Assembly (NCBI GenBank): GCA_046155605.1
Contig: JBJXFQ010000039.1
Location: forward strand, 1 to 18,087
Direction: 5' to 3'
From: JAEUIZ01 sp046155605
Lineage (GTDB): Bacteria > Planctomycetota > Phycisphaerae > Phycisphaerales > UBA1924
Length of the DNA: 18,087 bases
The notes under the pieces were generated by a model. That model worked only from the letters and a program-made list of their open reading frames with translations, did no database searches and was not told where the DNA came from. A program made the position numbers and the translations under genes. This document shows positions 15,228 through 18,087 of the stretch, one piece after another (within the stretch, counting starts at the first letter, position 1; every line of letters begins with the position of its first letter).

Positions 15228-15943
15228 AGCACCCGTGCCGTATGCTCGTGTCGATTCTGGCCGCTTGCGGCGCGGCATCGATCGCCTTCGCGCAAGGCGA
15301 ACTCGTCACGTCGAATCTCCGTTTCGCCGAGGTGGTGGCGGGAACGAGCACGCCGGTGGCGTCGCCCAACGGCCTGATCGAGCCCGGGGAAGGCGTGCGG
15401 CTGATCCTCGACGTGTCGTTTTCGCCTCCCGTGGGATCGTCGACGACCTATCCGACCCCACCACCACCCGGTGTCGGCACAATCGCAGGTCTGAGCGAGG
15501 TGCTGTTCGATCTACTTGGAGAGCCAGCGGCTCAAGGCACATGGTCGAGCATCTTCCGGCCGCTCGAATGGCGTATCGGCGGACCAGGAGTGCCCCAAGC
15601 CGGAGGGACCGAGCTTCGCGCCGCCGCGGTCGGCCAGGCCATTTTCGCCGGGCAAACAGCCAACGCCACGAATCCGATTCCTGCGATCTGGCAAGGTACC
15701 TGGACGCCAGCGAGTTACACGACGCGCAACGTCACCTGGCGGAGCGCCGGTGCGCTCGCGGGCGGCAACAACACCACGAGCCTGTACATCCAGTACGACA
15801 TCGTGCAGGGCCAGCCCCAATACATCAGCAAGTATGTCCCCGGCCAGTTCGGCTCGGTGGTGGTGCCGATCGTGCCCGCGCCGGGGTTCGGCGCGATCGT
15901 GCTCGGCGGCGGCTGCCTCGCGCTCCGGCGTCGGCGGCGCTAG
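15224..15943 (+). CDS. Secreted protein with PAPG-type PEP-CTERM-like tail (paralog 2)
   Basis: The 239-residue product starts at the ATG at 15224, overlapping the previous stop by ATGA. The signal peptide is MKHPCRMLVSILAACGAASI and AFAQ. It shares with paralog 1 FAEVVAGTSTPVASPNGLIE, the FSPPVGS segment, GQTANATNP, GQFGSVVVPIVPAPG and an Arg-rich end (RRRRR). The 3' coding ends are also very alike in DNA, so this is a tandem duplication in which the middle has diverged more than the signal regions. No domain of known function is recognised. It is the last gene of the operon begun at 13168; a hairpin follows. Confidence 0.85.
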   Translation: MKHPCRMLVSILAACGAASIAFAQGELVTSNLRFAEVVAGTSTPVASPNGLIEPGEGVRLILDVSFSPPVGSSTTYPTPPPPGVGTIAGLSEVLFDLLGEPAAQGTWSSIFRPLEWRIGGPGVPQAGGTELRAAAVGQAIFAGQTANATNPIPAIWQGTWTPASYTTRNVTWRSAGALAGGNNTTSLYIQYDIVQGQPQYISKYVPGQFGSVVVPIVPAPGFGAIVLGGGCLALRRRRR

Positions 15944-15981
15944 CCCTCATCCGCGGCCATCTGATCGCTCGCGGCATCGCG

Positions 15982-16003
15982 CTATCGCGACGATCCGCGA
16001 TAG
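15982..16003 (+). terminator. Hairpin after the secreted-protein operon
   Basis: CTATCGCG and CGCGATAG form a perfect 8-bp stem with an ACGATC loop, extendable by a G-T and a C-G pair. It lies 38 nt after the stop of paralog 2 and ends 24 nt before the next start. No T-run follows. Confidence 0.45.
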
Positions 16004-16027
16004 TGGCGACGCCGATATCATGCGGGC

Positions 16028-16603
16028 ATGAGCACACCGAAGAGCTTTCTGTCGCCGGCGCGGCTGGCGGGTTGGGGCGTGGCGCTGGCGGTCATCATCG
16101 GGGTCGTGGTGATGATGAAGATGCGGGCGGCGCAGGAGAGCAACCCATCGAGCATCCCGCGCGAGCCCGCCAAGGCCGACCTCGTGCGGTATCTGGGCAA
16201 GACGGCGGCGACGTGGCCGGCGTGGTCGGCCAAGGATGCCGCGAGCGTTCCCGCGTCTATGGGCCGATGGGTGGGCTCGCAGATGGCGCTGGAGCAACTG
16301 TTCGCGGCCGAGAGCGGGCTGACGTTTGTCGGCGCTTCGGAGGGCGCGGTGCCCGGGCCGGGCAAGTCGGCGGTGCTGGGCTTCAAGGCGGGCGAGACGC
16401 CGGTGACGATCTTTGTGCAGCAGTATCTGGAGTTGCCGAAGTTGGAGCGGGGCGTGACGTATCGGATGCCGACGGCGAGCGGGCAGCAGGTGGTGGTGGG
16501 GCTGCCGGAGGCGAAGTTGTTTTTCATCGCCTCGCCCAAGGCGGAGGGCGTCGCGGCGGCGACGAAGGCGCTGGGCATGCCCGCGGCGAGCAAGGACTAT
16601 TGA
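16028..16603 (+). CDS. Membrane-anchored protein of unknown function
   Basis: The 191-residue product has one N-terminal transmembrane segment (about residues 13-31, LAGWGVALAVIIGVVVMM) after a short cytoplasmic stretch, then an extracytoplasmic domain. The domain contains LTFVGASEGAVPGPGKSAVL, GETPVTIFVQQY and KLFFIASPKAEGVAAATKAL. The GAxxGxVPGxGxxAVLxF pattern recalls the outer domain of membrane-anchored anti-sigma factors, but no zinc-binding or sigma-binding part is present and no sigma factor gene is adjacent, so I leave the function open. The start ATG has no clear ribosome site (GATATCATGCGGGC). The 51-nt gap to the next, convergent gene shows no hairpin. Confidence 0.75.
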   Translation: MSTPKSFLSPARLAGWGVALAVIIGVVVMMKMRAAQESNPSSIPREPAKADLVRYLGKTAATWPAWSAKDAASVPASMGRWVGSQMALEQLFAAESGLTFVGASEGAVPGPGKSAVLGFKAGETPVTIFVQQYLELPKLERGVTYRMPTASGQQVVVGLPEAKLFFIASPKAEGVAAATKALGMPAASKDY

Positions 16604-16654
16604 CGCGGATCGCGCCCGGCTCTGACCACACGAGATTTTAGATTAGCCGACGAC

Positions 16655-17857
16655 TCAGGTGCATCCCGCGGCGAAGGCGTTGAGGAAGCACGTGAAGTCG
16701 TTGACGTTGAGCGAGGGCGTGGTGGTGCTCTGGTCGCAGTTTGCCGTCGTGTCGCCCGCGGCAAACTTGTTGAGGAAGCACACGAAGTCGTTCACGTTGA
16801 GGGCCGGGGCCGTGGTTGAGTTGTCGCAGTTGGCCGTGCACCAGAGGAGTTCGGGCGTGAGGACGGCGAGCCACGCTTCGCTCCGACCCGCCGGATTCTG
16901 TCCCCACCCGACGATGCGGAGCCCGTCGCCGGACACGCCAAGGCCCTGCGACAACGTCCACCCGGCCGGCACCACGGGGCCGAGCAGCGTCTGAAGGTTC
17001 ATTGTGCCTCGCTGCGGCGTCCACACGCGCGTGCCGGTGGAGAAGCCGACAACAACGCTCCCATCGGCGGATACAGCTGTTGCCGGGGGCATGCCCAGGA
17101 GGCCTTGCATCCCTCCCGCCGCCGTCCACCGGAATGCCGCAAATCCGGCGCAGCCGGTCTCACCGACGACGACCGAGCCATCGGCCGAAACGGCGCGCGC
17201 GCTTGTTGACATACATCCCAGCGGCACGCCCAGATCTTGCAAACCCGTCGAACTTGTCCATCTCACGGCGCGGTCGGTAGTGGTCCCGCCATTCCCAGAC
17301 AGCCCAACGATTGTCGATCCGTCCGCGGAGACGCTCCCACCTCGGCTGTATCCGGCCGGCGGAAGCGCACCGAGCGACTGCATGCCGTCGCCCGGTGTCC
17401 AACGGAATATCCGCTCGTTCGCCAGAACCTCGGAATAGCCGGCAACGACAGAACCATCCGCCGAGACGCCGTATGCCGCACTCTCGTTGCCACCGGGCAG
17501 CGTCCCAAGGTCGACGATCCCCGTCCCGGCCGACCAGCGGAAGGCATGGACAGTCGGACCCTCAATAACCCACGACTCGCCGACGACGACGGTGCCGTCC
17601 GCGGATACGGCCCACGCGGTGCTCGAAACACCTGCCGAAAGTGTTCCGAGGTTCTGCATCCCCGTCGCCTGCCTCCAACGAAACGCGAACGCGCCCGATG
17701 AACCAACGACCGTGCTGCCGTCCTGCGAGATGGCGAAGCCGTATGACGATTGATACCCCGGTAGTGCGCCGAGACCCTGAAACGTGGGTTGTGCGAGCGC
17801 CGACGCACACCGGGCCGCCCACATCAGCCCGCCGACAACTCTCCACTTCGCACGCAT
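16655..17857 (-). CDS. HAF-repeat secreted protein with dockerin-like C-terminus
   Basis: The 400-residue product starts at the ATG at 17857, 8 nt after AGGAG. The signal peptide is MRAKWRVVGGLMWAARCASA with LAQ. The body consists of about seven HAF-type repeats of 45-50 residues with consensus GMQxLGxLPGG, SxAxAVSADGSVVVGxS and AFRWT. The repeats are probably a beta-propeller. The last 62 residues contain two dockerin-like units, TANCDNSTTAPALNVNDFVC and TANCDQSTTTPSLNVNDFTC, each followed by FLNxFAAG. This tail is almost the same as that of the protein at 4214-5395, so both probably share a surface anchor or partner. Function is unknown. Confidence 0.88.
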   Translation of the reverse strand: MRAKWRVVGGLMWAARCASALAQPTFQGLGALPGYQSSYGFAISQDGSTVVGSSGAFAFRWRQATGMQNLGTLSAGVSSTAWAVSADGTVVVGESWVIEGPTVHAFRWSAGTGIVDLGTLPGGNESAAYGVSADGSVVAGYSEVLANERIFRWTPGDGMQSLGALPPAGYSRGGSVSADGSTIVGLSGNGGTTTDRAVRWTSSTGLQDLGVPLGCMSTSARAVSADGSVVVGETGCAGFAAFRWTAAGGMQGLLGMPPATAVSADGSVVVGFSTGTRVWTPQRGTMNLQTLLGPVVPAGWTLSQGLGVSGDGLRIVGWGQNPAGRSEAWLAVLTPELLWCTANCDNSTTAPALNVNDFVCFLNKFAAGDTTANCDQSTTTPSLNVNDFTCFLNAFAAGCT

Positions 17858-17887
17858 CTCTCTCGCTCCTGCCCCATCGGTCGGCCC

Positions 17888-17915
17888 AGTCTACGACAGA
17901 GGCCGCGTTTGTCCA
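17888..17915 (-). promoter_or_regulatory. Candidate promoter for the HAF-repeat gene
   Basis: TGGACA (17915-17910), a 16-nt spacer and TAGACT (17893-17888) give five and four consensus matches, about 30 nt before the start codon. The 16-nt spacing equals that of the promoters at 13101 and 195. Prediction only. Confidence 0.45.
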
Positions 17916-17948
17916 CCGGGCCGCGCGCGTCACCTACACTTATCGGCG

Positions 17949-18087
17949 ATGTCCGAAGAAAGCGCGATCCAGGTGAACTTCGGCAAGCCCATGCCGATCT
18001 TTCCGCTCGATTCGGCGGCGCTGCTCCCGCAGCAGGTCTTGCCGCTGCATATTTTCGAGCCGCGATATCGGCAGATGGTCGAGCACG
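17949..18087 (+). CDS. Lon N-terminal (substrate-binding) domain protein, 5' part
   Basis: The frame starts at the ATG at 17949 and runs off the right edge, giving 46 residues. PIFPLDSAALLPQQVLPLHI followed by FEPRYRQMVEH is the characteristic start of the LON substrate-binding domain (PxFPLxxxxLxPxxxLPLxIFEPRY). This occurs in stand-alone proteins of about 200 residues and at the start of ATP-dependent Lon protease. A stand-alone protein seems more likely because IFEPRY with a short N-terminal extension is typical of that group. The end is needed to decide. It is divergent from the HAF-repeat gene across a 91-nt gap. Confidence 0.85.
   Translation, partial: MSEESAIQVNFGKPMPIFPLDSAALLPQQVLPLHIFEPRYRQMVEH

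Noticed and set aside
15022..16641. Plus-strand open frame of about 539 codons across the PAPG paralogs and the membrane protein
   Set aside because: It reads through three well-supported genes in another frame, with an Arg-rich then Gly-rich shadow composition.

Overview
The window is high-GC, gene-dense DNA that looks like chromosomal sequence from a planctomycete, most likely a Phycisphaerae-type member. This rests on C-terminal Cys-containing dockerin-like repeats (NVNDFVCFLNKFAAG type), PAPG-type PEP-CTERM-like tails (VPIVPAPG, a short hydrophobic stretch, then an Arg cluster), HAF-type repeat proteins, and an intergenic AGCCCGAAGCGCAAGCGAGG-type sequence that I recall from planctomycete genomes. 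No database search was possible. I saw no tRNA, rRNA or CRISPR array.

Layout. Positions 1-290 hold the start of a minus-strand IS630-type transposase/HTH protein and an orphan copy of a promoter plus leader module. Positions 290-3893 are housekeeping: riboflavin synthase (minus), then a PQQ-type propeller lipoprotein and purH (plus). Positions 3894-5395 hold a gatC-like remnant, then a secreted repeat protein with a dockerin-like tail. Positions 5567-7416 are gatC-gatA, overlapping by GTGA. Positions 7471-10506 are two minus-strand secreted proteins joined by an ATGA overlap: a frameshifted SBBP-like propeller protein and a repeat protein with a dockerin-like tail. Positions 10628-12991 hold divergent PPK2 and a degenerate REC-GGDEF-HD-GYP-like regulator. 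Positions 13101-15943 are a plus-strand operon: a strong sigma70-type promoter, a frameshifted secreted two-domain protein, and two tandem PAPG-tail paralogs. Positions 16028-18087 hold a membrane-anchored unknown, a minus-strand HAF/dockerin-like protein and the start of a Lon N-terminal-domain protein.

The most unusual signal concerns secreted-protein 5' ends. (a) A 97-nt block covering promoter, 5' UTR, ribosome site, start and signal-peptide beginning occurs twice, at 126-222 minus and 13101-13197 plus. It aligns without gaps at 83 of 97 positions by my count. (b) Just after the block's final TGTTA, the 13.2-kb copy runs into a G-tract that puts the signal peptide one base out of frame with the protein. 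(c) The unrelated gene starting at 10506 minus has almost the same 21-nt sequence (one mismatch), at the same codon phase, inside its own signal peptide, and with the same one-base excess. The two 21-mers form an inverted pair around the PPK2/HD-GYP segment. Slippage-based phase variation, programmed frameshifting, recombinational leader exchange or assembly homopolymer error could explain this; sequence alone cannot decide.
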